Positions 17,291-26,423 of a DNA stretch of 64,000 nt are shown piece after piece. The position numbers and the translations under genes were made by a program. Source of the stretch: Crossiella cryophila (lineage in GTDB: Bacteria > Actinomycetota > Actinomycetes > Mycobacteriales > Pseudonocardiaceae). Below the pieces are notes generated by a model. The model was given only the letters and a program-made list of their open reading frames with translations, ran no database searches and was not told the DNA's origin. Position 1 is the first letter of the stretch; every line of letters begins with the position of its first letter. The DNA lies in contig NZ_JACHMH010000001.1 in assembly GCF_014204915.1 (NCBI RefSeq), positions 2,232,001-2,296,000 of the forward strand, read 5' to 3'.

Positions 17291-17487
17291 GTCCGGACAA
17301 GTGAACCGCGTGACCCCGTCAACCACCCACAGATTTATCCCGCCGACTGACCGGAAGTTGCAGGCATATCGGGATATATAAGGAGCCCTCCCAAACCAAG
17401 TCCCCGCCTGACACGATCGGGTAATTCGGCTCTCCCACCCCACGGGAGCCGCGCACCCCGCCACCACCCCCCGACGAGGAGAGCCCC

Positions 17488-17901
17488 GTGCCCATGCCCG
17501 TCCAGGACCGCATCGAGTTCCTGGCCGCTCCCCGAGTCGCCATTCTTGCCGTGACCAGGGAAAACCGCGGTCCCCTCGCCGTCCCGGTCTGGTATGACTT
17601 CCGGGACGGCGAGGTACTGGTCTGGACCCGGTCCAGCTCCCGCAAAGCACTCCTGATCCGCAAAGCCGGCCGCTTCACCCTGGCTGTGCAACACCCGGAA
17701 CCGCCCTACGGCTACGTCACCGTCGAAGGCCCCGTGACAACCTGGCAACCGGATCCGGCCCGCGCCGACCTGGTCCGCCTGACCACCCGCTACCTACCGG
17801 CGGATGCGGCGGCCCGCTTCGTCGACAACACCCGGACCCCGGACGCGGTCCTGCTCGGAATGCGCCCGGAGTCCTGGATCAGCGGCTCCCCAGCCAGTTG
17901 A
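17488..17901 (+). CDS. PPOX-class (pyridoxamine 5'-phosphate oxidase fold) flavin/F420 protein
   Basis: 137 residues with a split-barrel fold: RIEFLAAPRVAILAVTRENRGPLAVPVWYDFRDGEVLVWT, then RKALLIRKAGRFTLAVQ and YGYVTVEGPV. This matches PPOX-class proteins that bind FMN or F420; the substrate is unknown. The GTG at 17488 has GAGGAGAG upstream (an ATG at 17494 is also possible). Its last 23 bp overlap the convergent ThuA-like gene. Confidence 0.85.
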   Translation: MPMPVQDRIEFLAAPRVAILAVTRENRGPLAVPVWYDFRDGEVLVWTRSSSRKALLIRKAGRFTLAVQHPEPPYGYVTVEGPVTTWQPDPARADLVRLTTRYLPADAAARFVDNTRTPDAVLLGMRPESWISGSPAS

Positions 17902-18712
17902 GCCCGTCGATGATGAACTTGTTCTGGGTCTCACTGGCGAATGTCGAGGACAACGGCCGGTTATTGGGGTAGTCCATCGCGTTGTGCCCGAAGTTGGCGT
18001 ACAGCACCCGATAGTTCTTGTTGGTCCAGATAATCGGGTAGTACCCCGACCGCCAGGTCTGGTTCGGATCGGTCCCCAACGGGAAGCTGGACGGATCAAC
18101 CGAAGCCAGAATCTGGATGTTCGGATTCTGCCGGAGGTCATTCGTCCAGCTGTACCATTCACTCACCGCCGAGGTGAACACCGAAGGCAGCCCGGCAGTG
18201 GCCGGATGCGACCGATTCTCCACCTTCAACTTGGCCGTGGTCGGCCCCCAGGTGTTGTTCTTGAACCGCCCGGTCCCCAGCAGCGTGTTGTGGTACCAGT
18301 TCCAGCCGCCAGGGTTGTCGTTGTAAGCGGCCACATGGAACCCCAGCCAGCCGCCACCCCGCTCGACATACCGCTGGAACCCACTACGCTGAGCCGCCGA
18401 CCCTGGCAAGGCATCCAGGAAAAGCACAACCTGGTACTGGTTCAACGCGCCGTCATTGGCCAAGATATTCCAGTCAGTACTCGCGGTATACGAGAAGTTG
18501 TGCTGCGTGGCCATCCGCGAAAACCAAGGATTGGCCTCCTTGACAAACGCGATATGAGCCGCATCCCAGGTCCCCTGGTACAACCCCAACACCTTGTACC
18601 GAGGCGCGGCCGGCGCCGCACTACCCCCTTGCGTGGGAACCAACACAAGAGCCACCAACGCCACAAGCAACGCAAGCACCTGCGTAACCCGGGCACGCCT
18701 GCCGTTGGACAT
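17879..18712 (-). CDS. Exported ThuA-like domain protein
   Basis: 277 residues. A Sec-type signal peptide (RRARVTQVLALLVALVALVLVP, cut near GGSAAPAA) is followed by a ThuA-like domain (class I glutamine-amidotransferase-like fold): YKVLGLYQGTWDAAHIAFVKE, YQVVLFLDALPG, RYVERGGGWLGFHVAAY, YYPIIWTNKNYRVLYANFGHN. ThuA domains are linked to trehalose or other sugar catabolism or occur in secreted lectin-associated enzymes; the activity here is unknown. The ATG at 18712 is preferred because it begins the signal peptide. Confidence 0.85.
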   Translation of the reverse strand: MSNGRRARVTQVLALLVALVALVLVPTQGGSAAPAAPRYKVLGLYQGTWDAAHIAFVKEANPWFSRMATQHNFSYTASTDWNILANDGALNQYQVVLFLDALPGSAAQRSGFQRYVERGGGWLGFHVAAYNDNPGGWNWYHNTLLGTGRFKNNTWGPTTAKLKVENRSHPATAGLPSVFTSAVSEWYSWTNDLRQNPNIQILASVDPSSFPLGTDPNQTWRSGYYPIIWTNKNYRVLYANFGHNAMDYPNNRPLSSTFASETQNKFIIDGLNWLGSR

Positions 18713-18923
18713 GCCGATCCTCTTCCTGTTCCAGGGCGGTGAGAACAGAGTCATGGCGACGGGATCGTGGCCGGCCAACGGCAGTGGGAAGGCAGCCGTC
18801 CACGCCCTCAACGGTAGCCGCGGGATCGGTCAAGCTGAACAGACCTTCGTAGGGATACTTTCCGAACTGACGCTGCCGGGCAGGAGCTAGAATCCCACGC
18901 CGATCCGGCGGCGGAGGTGCGGC

Positions 18924-19823
18924 GTGGCGAACGGGGAACCGGCGGAGGACCGGGCATTCCACCAGGTGCTGCGTGCGGCCGTGCGGCGCAGCGGGCTGGG
19001 CCTTGAGCGCATCCGGTACCGGCTGGCGCAGCAGGGCCACCCGTTGAGCATGGCCACCCTCAGCCTGTGGCAGAGCGGGCAGCGCAGGCCGGAACGCCGG
19101 GAGTCACTGGCCGCCCTGGCCGCGCTGGAGGGGATCCTGGCCGTGCCGGCAGGCACCCTGTCCTCGGCCCTTGGCCAGCCCCGCTACCGGGGCCCAGGGC
19201 CGAACGGCCAGCGCCGGGTGCCGGTGGAGGCGATGTGGCCGGCCGATCCGGCCATTCCCGCGCTGCTGCGCGATGTGGACGCCGAGGACGAGTTCCTGGT
19301 GCGGCTGAGCCAGCAGGACCTGGTGACGCTGGGACCGGACGGCTCCGAGCGGTCCATGCTGGTGCGCCTGGTGCTGCGGGCCACCCGCTCCGGCGTGTCC
19401 ACCCTCCCGATCGCCTACGCCTCGGACCAGCCGGAGCACAGCAGCCTGCTGGTCCGGCCGCTGCGGCACTGCTCGGTGGGCACGGTGGAGTACCTGCCGC
19501 GGCAGGGGTATCTGGTCGCCTCGCTGGAGTTCGACCGCGAACTGGCCCGAGGGGAGGTGATCCTGGTGGAGTACGAGGTGCTGAACAGGTCCGCGTCCGG
19601 GCGTTCGGTCCGCAGCGAGCGGAAACTGCGCTTCCCGGTGCGCGAGTACTTCGCCGAGGTCAGCTTCCACCCGGAGGCGGTGCCCGCGCGCTGCGGCTGG
19701 ACTTTCTACGGCGACGAGGCGGCCGAGCGCGGCGGCGAACTCCCCGTCGACAGCGCGCACTGCGTCCGGCTGGCGGTCTCCAACGCCAAGCCCGGCCGCT
19801 ACTCGGTGCACTGGGAGTGGTGA
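18924..19823 (+). CDS. XRE-like DNA-binding protein of unknown function
   Basis: 299 residues. The N-terminal ~75 look like a helix-turn-helix of the XRE type (GLERIRYRLAQQGHPLSMATLSLWQSGQRRP). The remaining ~200 are beta-rich with no recognised family (FLVRLSQQDLVTLGPDGSER, GTVEYLPRQGYLVASLEF, VPARCGWTFYGDEA). Similar proteins occur in Pseudonocardiaceae, but their targets are unknown. GTG start. It ends at a hairpin shared with the convergent protease gene. Confidence 0.75.
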   Translation: MANGEPAEDRAFHQVLRAAVRRSGLGLERIRYRLAQQGHPLSMATLSLWQSGQRRPERRESLAALAALEGILAVPAGTLSSALGQPRYRGPGPNGQRRVPVEAMWPADPAIPALLRDVDAEDEFLVRLSQQDLVTLGPDGSERSMLVRLVLRATRSGVSTLPIAYASDQPEHSSLLVRPLRHCSVGTVEYLPRQGYLVASLEFDRELARGEVILVEYEVLNRSASGRSVRSERKLRFPVREYFAEVSFHPEAVPARCGWTFYGDEAAERGGELPVDSAHCVRLAVSNAKPGRYSVHWEW

Positions 19824-19857
19824 ACGGGCCGCCCGCCCGGTGGCGCGGGCAGCCCGT
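19824..19857. terminator. Bidirectional hairpin terminator
   Basis: ACGGGCCGCCCGC at 19824-19836 pairs with GCGGGCAGCCCGT at 19845-19857 with one mismatch and a short loop. It occupies the gap between the convergent XRE-like and trypsin-like genes. Confidence 0.8.
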
Positions 19858-19864
19858 CCTGGGG

Positions 19865-20554
19865 TCAGGCCGCGGGCAGGCCCTGGCTGCCGCTGTTGCT
19901 CAGCACCCACTGGCGGTAGGTGCTGATGTTGACGTGCCCCGAGGTGCCTGCCGAGGTGTCGCCGTAGGAGTGCACCCCGATCAGCCTGCCGTTCTGGAAC
20001 ACCGCGCCACCGGAGTCGCCGGGCCCGGTGTAGCCGTTGCCCGCGGTGGCGTCGATGAAGGAGCCGGACACCTTGGTGATCCGCATGGCGGCCACCTTCA
20101 GGTAGCGCGAGTCGCGGGCGGACTCGGTCCGGCCGAAGCCGTAGACCTCCTCGGTGCTGCCGACCGCGGGCTGGCTGCCGGTCAGGCTCGCGTACGTGGT
20201 GCTCACCGGCGAGTTCAGCTCGTAGAGCAGGATGTCGGCCGACGGGTGCGAGATCGCCCGCACCGGCTTGCGGGACTGGCCGGCCGTGCGGTCGACGTTC
20301 CCGATCAGGAAGCTGACGCCCGATTTCGCGCAGTGCTTGGCGGTGAGCACGTACCGGGAGTTGATGATGGTGCCGGAGCAGTCCTGCTGACCGTTGACCA
20401 TGAGGGCCACCGCCCACGGTCCGCTGGCGGCGTACTTCCCGTTGATGATGAGGGGCTGGACGTCGCCGGCCGGGCTGGCCGAGGCCAGGGGAACGCTGCT
20501 GACACCGGCCGCGATCACGCCGCACAAAGCGACCAGGAACCTTTTCGCGCGCAT
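19865..20554 (-). CDS. Secreted trypsin-like serine protease (S1)
   Basis: 229 residues. A signal peptide (MRAKRFLVALCGVIAAGVSS) is followed by a short propeptide and the trypsin-type mature start PLIINGKYA. Catalytic residues: His in LTAKHC, Asp in ADILLYEL, Ser in GPGDSGGAV. The cysteines of the KHC region and CSGTII are present. The ATG at 20554 begins the signal peptide and follows AGGAG. A sigma-70-like promoter lies at 20656-20684. Its 5' leader shares a 19-nt element with the snapalysin gene 22 kb away. Confidence 0.92.
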   Translation of the reverse strand: MRAKRFLVALCGVIAAGVSSVPLASASPAGDVQPLIINGKYAASGPWAVALMVNGQQDCSGTIINSRYVLTAKHCAKSGVSFLIGNVDRTAGQSRKPVRAISHPSADILLYELNSPVSTTYASLTGSQPAVGSTEEVYGFGRTESARDSRYLKVAAMRITKVSGSFIDATAGNGYTGPGDSGGAVFQNGRLIGVHSYGDTSAGTSGHVNISTYRQWVLSNSGSQGLPAA

Positions 20555-20561
20555 TGAAGAA

Positions 20562-20580
20562 CTCCTATCCGATGCAGGGA
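20562..20580 (-). promoter_or_regulatory. Leader element shared with the snapalysin gene
   Basis: Read on the minus strand this is TCCCTGCATCGGATAGGAG, ending in the ribosome-binding site of the trypsin-like gene. The same string minus one base occurs in the same position before the snapalysin gene (42874-42891). The function is unknown; see findings. Confidence 0.6.
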
Positions 20581-20655
20581 TTGTCGGAGTCGCGCCCACA
20601 ACGAGATGATTGTTCAGGGGGCAATCACGGGGAATTCGTTGGGGTGACAATTCGA

Positions 20656-20684
20656 ACTATAGGATCGGAAAGCGGTCGGCTCAA
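20656..20684 (-). promoter_or_regulatory. Sigma-70-type promoter of the trypsin-like gene
   Basis: On the minus strand, a -35 box TTGAGC (20679-20684) and a -10 box TATAGT (20656-20661) are separated by exactly 17 bp, about 100 bp upstream of the protease start. Such clear spacing is rare in this GC-rich window. Confidence 0.7.
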
Positions 20685-20773
20685 GGGCGCTTATTTCGTG
20701 ATCCCTGCTCGGTGGGGCCGTGAGCTGCGGTTTTGGCTCGAATCTGTCAAGAGTAAAATGGTGCTGGCCGGCT

Positions 20774-22381
20774 TCAGGGGGAAGCTCGCTCGCGTTCCTG
20801 GAACTCGCGTGGGGATAGACCGTGCAGGCGGGTGAAGGCGGTGCTGAAGGCCGGCAGGTGGGCGTAGCCGATGCGGCGGGCGACCGCGCTGGGCTTGGCG
20901 CCGCCGGCGAGCAGATCGCGGGCGACGCGCATGCGGGCGGCGTAGCGCCAGCGAGCGAAGGTCATGCCGGTCTCGCCGCGGAAGGCCCGGTGGACCTCGG
21001 CGGGGACGTCGAACACGGCCGATTCGCGGGAGATGTCGAGGTGGCGCAGGTAATCCATCGCGGCCGCGCGCGCACGCGGATCGGTGGGCATCGGCACCGA
21101 CAGCGCTCGTTGCGCGGCGAGGTGTTCGGCGAACAGGTCGAGGATGTGCCGGGGGTTGTAGTCGTCGGGGTGCAGTCCGGATCGGGCGCTGATGGAGCAG
21201 TGCATCAGGTAGTCGTCCCAGGCGGGTGCGAACCGCACCTGCAGCGGCTCGGTCAGTTGCAGGTCGGCGGTGGTCGCGCTGCCGAGGGGCAGTGAGATGG
21301 AGTTCTCGCGGAGGCCGGTGATGTGCTTGCGGCCCGCGGGGATCCAGGTCGCGACGCCGCGGTGCCGTTCGTAACGGTTCTCGCCGATGTCGAGGTATCC
21401 GCTGCCGCGGTAGATCCAGCTCAGCACGTGCATGTCGTTGGCGTGCCGGGGGGTGCGGGCGGCGGGGAGCAGTTCGGAGGCGGTGGCGAGGGAACCGTCG
21501 CCGCGCACCATGTCCATGAGCTGATCGGTCTGCCGGGCCAAGGTGGCGCGCGGTGTCAGGTCGACCTGCGTGGAACTGGCGGCGAGCTTCCTGCTGAACT
21601 CGTGCGGCGTCGGTCCGTACTGCCGCTTGAACGCGCGGGTGAAGCCGTTGCGACTGGCGAAGCCTGCCCGTGCGGCGACCTGGTCGACGTCGAACCCCGC
21701 GGCCAGGAACTCGACGGCCGCGATCAGCCGGTTGCGCAGTCGCCACTGCTCGAAGGTGAGCCCGGTGCCGGCGAGGAAGTCGCGGCGCAGGGTCCGCGGG
21801 CTGGCGAGCGCCCTGGCCGCCCACTGCTCGACGGTGAGGTCGATCGCCGGGTCGCGGATCAACTCCTCGGCCACCGCCCTGGCGCCGGCGGCTCTCGGCA
21901 TCTCCGGCGGTGTGCACGGTGCCGAGAGGCTCGCGTGCTCGCCTGGCGCGGGCGCCTGCGGGCGCACCCGGTGGCGGCCGAGGAGATCGATGATCGCGTC
22001 CTGGAGGTACCCGTGCCCGATCAACGGGGTCACCTGCAGGTTGAAGTGCTGGATCAGCCAGTCCTGCCAACCGTCCGGGACCTGGAACCGGGTCGCTTCC
22101 GGTGGCCCATCGGCACCAGGGTGCAGCCACAGGGGGAAGGCGACCGTGCCTGGCTCGGTGTTGATCGCGCGGTGGTTCCACCCGGCCGCGGGAATCCAGG
22201 CGCCGTGCCCGGCGGTGAGGTGGAACACCACGTCACCGTCGACGCGCACGTGCGCTGTGCCGGTGCGGACCCAGATCAGCAGCGGGCGGCGGGGATGCCC
22301 GGTCGAGTCCGACCGTGCCGCCGGAATCGGCGGGGCCTCGCTCGCGTCGGCGGGGAACAGCGATGAGCGCGCCACACCCAT
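20774..22381 (-). CDS. Double AraC-family regulator (two sensor-HTH units in one chain)
   Basis: 535 residues containing two complete AraC units. Unit 1 has a cupin-like sensor (VDGDVVFHLTAGHGAWIPAAGWNH) and an HTH ending GFASRNGFTRAFKRQYGPTPHEF (~190-275). Unit 2 has a second sensor (VATWIPAGRKHITGLRE) and HTH (ARRIGYAHLPAFSTAFTRLHGLSPREF, ~435-530). Most AraC proteins have one unit and dimerise; this one is a covalent tandem. It diverges from the iron-uptake operon across an iron box and is the likely activator, perhaps sensing ferri-siderophore. ATG at 22381; a TTG at 22408 is also open. Confidence 0.85.
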   Translation of the reverse strand: MGVARSSLFPADASEAPPIPAARSDSTGHPRRPLLIWVRTGTAHVRVDGDVVFHLTAGHGAWIPAAGWNHRAINTEPGTVAFPLWLHPGADGPPEATRFQVPDGWQDWLIQHFNLQVTPLIGHGYLQDAIIDLLGRHRVRPQAPAPGEHASLSAPCTPPEMPRAAGARAVAEELIRDPAIDLTVEQWAARALASPRTLRRDFLAGTGLTFEQWRLRNRLIAAVEFLAAGFDVDQVAARAGFASRNGFTRAFKRQYGPTPHEFSRKLAASSTQVDLTPRATLARQTDQLMDMVRGDGSLATASELLPAARTPRHANDMHVLSWIYRGSGYLDIGENRYERHRGVATWIPAGRKHITGLRENSISLPLGSATTADLQLTEPLQVRFAPAWDDYLMHCSISARSGLHPDDYNPRHILDLFAEHLAAQRALSVPMPTDPRARAAAMDYLRHLDISRESAVFDVPAEVHRAFRGETGMTFARWRYAARMRVARDLLAGGAKPSAVARRIGYAHLPAFSTAFTRLHGLSPREFQERERASP

Positions 22382-22412
22382 AAACAATACGGCAGTCTGC
22401 GCACACAATTTA

Positions 22413-22432
22413 AGGTAAGGATTGCCTAACCT
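22413..22432. promoter_or_regulatory. Iron box (IdeR/DmdR-type operator)
   Basis: AGGTAAGGATTGCCTAACCT is a dyad of AGGTnAGG/CCTnACCT half-sites, as in actinobacterial iron boxes bound by IdeR/DmdR1 with Fe2+. It lies between the double AraC gene and the siderophore operon and sits in a locally AT-rich patch. It predicts repression of one or both under iron sufficiency. Confidence 0.82.
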
Positions 22433-22507
22433 AGCCGGGCCGCTGCTCCGCCGCTCCGGCGCGCGTGGCTCGAACTCCCCGTCGAAGGACCAGGAAGGAC
22501 TGCCTTC

Positions 22508-24358
22508 ATGCCGAAGACCTCACGCCGGCTCACCGTGCGCCCAGTGACCCTGCGCGAAGTCGAGGTCCTTCGGGTGGCGGACCTGACGCCGGGGATGCGG
22601 CGGATCACGCTGGGCGGAGCGCAGCTGCGCGCGTTCACCTCGGCCAACGGTTTCCCGCAGCCCGCATTCGACTCGCTCGGTTTCGACGACGACATCCGGC
22701 TGGTCTTCCGCGCCCCCGGCCACGCCGAGCCGGTGCTGCCGGTGCAGCAGGAGCGGGGCGTGGACCTGCCGAGGAACCCCCGGCCCCTGTCGAAGGTCTA
22801 CACCGTCCGCCGCTGGAACGCCGAGGCCGGCGAGCTGGACGTGGACTTCGTCAAGCACGGCATCGGCGTTGGCACCACCTGGGCCTACCGCGCGCGACCA
22901 GGCGACCGCGTCCACCTCTACGGCCCAGGCAAGTCGCGCGCGCTCCCCGGCGAGGCGGACTGGCTCCTGGCGGCCGGGGACGACACCGCCGTTCCCGCCA
23001 TCGCCCGGCTGCTGGACGAGCTGCCGGCGGACACCCGGGCACGGGTGTTCATCGAGGTCGCCGAGGACTCGCACCGGCTGGCACTGCGCGAGCTGCCGCA
23101 CGTCGAGGTGACCTGGCTGGTGCGCGGCGGTGCCGAGGCGGGTACGAGCACCCTTCTCCTGGACGCGGTCAAGAACGGCGGCTGGTGGGAGGGGCAACCG
23201 TTCGCGTGGCTCGCCGGGGAGCACACGTCAGTACGTGACCTGCGGCGCCACCTGGTCGAGGACCGGGGCGTGCCGAAGGAGGACATCGACTTCGCCGGGT
23301 ACTGGCGACGCGGCGAGGTCGTCGCCCTGGAGACCGACGCGGCGGTACCCGACCCGGAGCAGACGAAGACCCCGTTCGAGCGGCTGACCGAGCTGACCGA
23401 GCTGATGGCGCCGACCGCGATCCGCACCGCCGTCGAGCTGGGCGTCCCCGACCTGATCTCCCGCGGCGTCACCAGCGTCGCGGACCTGGCCGTCAAGGCG
23501 GGCGCGGACGAGCGGGCGCTGCGCAAGCTCCTGCGCTACCTGCGCACCCTGGACGTGCTGACCGAGACCGAGCCGGGCCACTACGTACTCGCCCCGGTGG
23601 GCGAGGTGCTGACCAACGACTTCATGGTCGACACCCTGCACCCGGCCGGGGTGATCGGCCGCGAGATGCTCGGCATCCACGGGCTCACCGAGTCGATCCG
23701 CACCGGCCGGGCGTCCTACGCCTCGGTCACCGGCCAGACCTACGCCGAGGCACGCGCCGAGCAGGACTACGAGGACCGCTACCTGGAGCGCCTGGCGAAG
23801 TTCCAGCCCGCGCTGGCCGGACCCATCGCCACCTCGGACGTCCTCACCGGCGTCGAGCACCTGGTGCTGCACTCCGGCGGGGCCGGTGCGCAGGCCCGCG
23901 AGTTCGTCGCCGCCCACCCCGATCTGCGCGTGACGATCTGCGCGCTGCCCGCCCAGGCGGACTGGCTGCGCCGGGACCTGCCGGCCACCATTCCCGACGG
24001 GGCGCAGCGCGCGCGGGTGACGGTGGTCGAGCAGTCCGTCTTCGAACCAAGCCCACCGGCGGACGCCGTGTTCATCATCCGCGCCTTCAAGGCCCTGGCC
24101 GATGCCGATGCCGCCCACGCCCTGCGCCGGGCAGCCGAGCAGCTCCTGCCCGGTGGCCGGGTGCTGCTGATCGAGGAGACCCTCGGCGAGCACGACGGCG
24201 GAGCCGACCTGCTCGCCCTCACCGTGCACGGCTCCGGACTGCGCACCGACGGCGAACTCGACGCCGTCATCGCCCGAGCCGGACTCCGCTGCCACGCGCG
24301 GCACACCGTCGGCTGGGGCACCACGATCCGCGACCTGGTACCGGCCGAGACCCACTGA
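22508..24358 (+). CDS. Siderophore-interacting flavoreductase fused to O-methyltransferase-like domain
   Basis: 616 residues. Residues 1-280 are a SIP-type ferric-siderophore reductase: an FAD barrel (RLVFRAPGH, RPLSKVYTVRRWN, GVGTTWAYRARPGD) and an NAD(P)H domain (WLLAAGDDTAVPAIARLL, AGEHTSVRDLRRHL, AGYWRRGE). Residues ~285-616 look like a plant-type O-methyltransferase: a winged-helix dimerisation domain (TAIRTAVELGVPDLI ... LRKLLRYLRTLDVLTE) and a class I fold in which the SAM loop (LHSGGAGAQ) survives, but the catalytic-His region reads IRAFKALADAD. Ferric reduction is likely; methyl transfer is doubtful. First gene of the operon, ATG with GGAAGGA. Confidence 0.85.
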   Translation: MPKTSRRLTVRPVTLREVEVLRVADLTPGMRRITLGGAQLRAFTSANGFPQPAFDSLGFDDDIRLVFRAPGHAEPVLPVQQERGVDLPRNPRPLSKVYTVRRWNAEAGELDVDFVKHGIGVGTTWAYRARPGDRVHLYGPGKSRALPGEADWLLAAGDDTAVPAIARLLDELPADTRARVFIEVAEDSHRLALRELPHVEVTWLVRGGAEAGTSTLLLDAVKNGGWWEGQPFAWLAGEHTSVRDLRRHLVEDRGVPKEDIDFAGYWRRGEVVALETDAAVPDPEQTKTPFERLTELTELMAPTAIRTAVELGVPDLISRGVTSVADLAVKAGADERALRKLLRYLRTLDVLTETEPGHYVLAPVGEVLTNDFMVDTLHPAGVIGREMLGIHGLTESIRTGRASYASVTGQTYAEARAEQDYEDRYLERLAKFQPALAGPIATSDVLTGVEHLVLHSGGAGAQAREFVAAHPDLRVTICALPAQADWLRRDLPATIPDGAQRARVTVVEQSVFEPSPPADAVFIIRAFKALADADAAHALRRAAEQLLPGGRVLLIEETLGEHDGGADLLALTVHGSGLRTDGELDAVIARAGLRCHARHTVGWGTTIRDLVPAETH

Positions 24359-24396
24359 CCTTTCGCACAGCGAAAAAGAAGAGAAAGAGCACAATC

Positions 24397-25380
24397 ATGA
24401 CCATGACACCCCTGGGACGACGGGGCGCGGCCCTGGCCGCCTTGCTGAGTGCCACGCTCGTCCTCTCCGCCTGCGGCGGCAACGGCGGTGACGCCACCAA
24501 CCCGGCCGTGGAGATGCGCACCGTCAAGGCCGACAACGGCAGTGTCAGCGTGCCCGCCAAACCACAGCGGGTCGTCACGATCGGCAACACGACTCTTCCG
24601 TTCATCGACATGGGTGGCCTGCCGGTGGGCGTCACCGAGGTGACCGCCTCCGAACTCGCCCTCATTCCGGAAAAGCAGAAAGCCACGTTCAAGGCGGCCA
24701 CGAGCCTCGGCTCCAGCGGTGACCAGGTCGACCTGGAGAAGCTCGCCAACCTGAAGCCGGACCTCATCCTGGCCCAGCTGCCCGAGAGCGAGTTCAAGAA
24801 GATCGAGAATCAGCTGAAACCGATCGCCTCGACGCTGTTCTGGGGGCTCGACACCGAGTGGAAGGCCCTCGCCGGCGGAGTCGCGGAGGCAGGCAACCTC
24901 ACGGATGGGTTCAGCGTGCAGAAGGCGGAGTTCGAGAAGAAGATCGCCAAGATCAAGGAGACCTACCGCAAGACCATCGACGGCACCTCGTTCGTCAACG
25001 TCGACCGCTGGGAGAGTTCCGATCCCGGCACGTTCTCCATCGCGGACTTCGGTTGTGTCGAGATCGCCCAGGACGACCTCGGCATGAACTTCCCCAAGGC
25101 GGCCGACGGCAAAGACCCCCTTGGCTGGACGTCCCTGCCGTTCGAGCAGATCGCGGGACTGGCCAAGTACGACGTGATCACCTACCCCGTTGACGCCGAG
25201 GGCCGCCCGAAACCGGCGTTCGCGCCCGTGGTCGAGACCAACACCTGGAAGGCGCTGCCTGCCGTGAACTCGGGCCGCGCGCTCGGACTCTTCTGCCCCG
25301 GCAACAACTCCTACCGGCCCGTCCTGCAGTACCTGGACTCGCTCGACCGAGCGCTGTCCACCCTGCCCGCCAAGAAATGA
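24397..25380 (+). CDS. Ferri-siderophore-binding lipoprotein (FecB/FepB-like)
   Basis: 327 residues. A lipoprotein signal with lipobox LSAC leaves an acylated Cys near residue 26, anchoring it to the outer face of the membrane. The body is a type III solute-binding fold: RVVTIGNTTLPFIDMGGLPVGVTEV, LEKLANLKPDLILAQLPES and a long linker helix. It should pass the ferri-siderophore to the FecCD permeases that follow; its stop overlaps the next start by 4 bp. Confidence 0.92.
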   Translation: MTMTPLGRRGAALAALLSATLVLSACGGNGGDATNPAVEMRTVKADNGSVSVPAKPQRVVTIGNTTLPFIDMGGLPVGVTEVTASELALIPEKQKATFKAATSLGSSGDQVDLEKLANLKPDLILAQLPESEFKKIENQLKPIASTLFWGLDTEWKALAGGVAEAGNLTDGFSVQKAEFEKKIAKIKETYRKTIDGTSFVNVDRWESSDPGTFSIADFGCVEIAQDDLGMNFPKAADGKDPLGWTSLPFEQIAGLAKYDVITYPVDAEGRPKPAFAPVVETNTWKALPAVNSGRALGLFCPGNNSYRPVLQYLDSLDRALSTLPAKK

Positions 25381-26423
25381 CCGCCCTCGCTCCGCCACCC
25401 GCTGCCCCGGGCACCGCGCGGGTGCCGGGACCGCGGCAGCGCCGCCTGGCCGGCCTGGTCGGCGCGCTCGTGGTGCTGCTGGTCCTGCTGGTGGCGAGCG
25501 TGCTGATCGGGTCGACGGCGATCGCGCCATCGGTGGTGTGGGATGCCCTGTTCCAGCCATCCGCTGACATCGATCAGTTCGCGATCCGCGACTACCGGCT
25601 GCCGCGTGCCGTCGTCGGTCTGGTCGTGGGAATGGCGCTCGGGCTCACCGGGGCGTTGATCCAGGCGCTCACCCGCAACCCGCTGGCCGATCCGGGCCTG
25701 CTCGGCCTCGACGCGGGTGCGTCCTTCGCGGTGACGGTCGCGGTTGGCGTGCTCGGCGTCCGCGACATCAGCGGCTATATGTGGTTCGCCGTCGCGGGGG
25801 CGTTGATCGTCACGCTGATGGTGCTCGCCCTCGGGTCGACCCGGCAGGGCTCCTCGCCGGTGCTGATGGTGCTCGCCGGGGTCTGCGTCGGCGCGGTGCT
25901 CAGGGGTGCGGGGGACGCGCTGCAACTGATCAACCCGGAGGCCTTCGACGCGATGCGGTCCTGGAACGCCGGTTCGATCGCGGGCAGGCCACTCGAGCTG
26001 GTGTGGCAGATCCTGCCGTTCTTCGCGGTGGCACTCATCCTGGCCTTCGCGGTGTCAGGTCCACTCAACGCCATGGCCCTTGGCGACGAGCTGGCGGCCA
26101 CCCAAGGCGTCCGGCTGACCCGCACCCGCGTCCTGGCGATCATCGCGCTCACCCTGCTCGCCGGCGGAGCGACCGCGATCGCCGGACCCATCGCCTTCGT
26201 CGGTCTCATGGTGCCGCACGTGGCTCGCTGGATCGTCGGCCCGCACCAGCGCTGGATCTTCGCCTACAGCGTCCTGCTGGCCCCGATCCTGCTGCTGGCC
26301 GCCGACATCCTCGGCCGGATCGTGATGCGCCCCAACGAGATCCCCGTCGGCATCGTCACCGCGTTCGTCGGCGCCCCCGTGCTCATCGCGCTGGTGCTGC
26401 GGAAGAAGGCGAGCGGACTGTGA
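25377..26423 (+). CDS. FecCD-type iron-siderophore permease 1
   Basis: 348 residues, with about nine to ten membrane helices. FecCD signatures: YRLPRAVVGLVVGMALGLTG, ALTRNPLADPGLLGLDAGA, the ATPase-contacting GDELAATQGV, and GPIAFVGLMVPHVARWI. It starts within the lipoprotein stop (ATGA) and overlaps the next permease start. The two permeases differ and should form a heterodimer (FepD/FepG-like). Confidence 0.94.
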   Translation: MTALAPPPAAPGTARVPGPRQRRLAGLVGALVVLLVLLVASVLIGSTAIAPSVVWDALFQPSADIDQFAIRDYRLPRAVVGLVVGMALGLTGALIQALTRNPLADPGLLGLDAGASFAVTVAVGVLGVRDISGYMWFAVAGALIVTLMVLALGSTRQGSSPVLMVLAGVCVGAVLRGAGDALQLINPEAFDAMRSWNAGSIAGRPLELVWQILPFFAVALILAFAVSGPLNAMALGDELAATQGVRLTRTRVLAIIALTLLAGGATAIAGPIAFVGLMVPHVARWIVGPHQRWIFAYSVLLAPILLLAADILGRIVMRPNEIPVGIVTAFVGAPVLIALVLRKKASGL

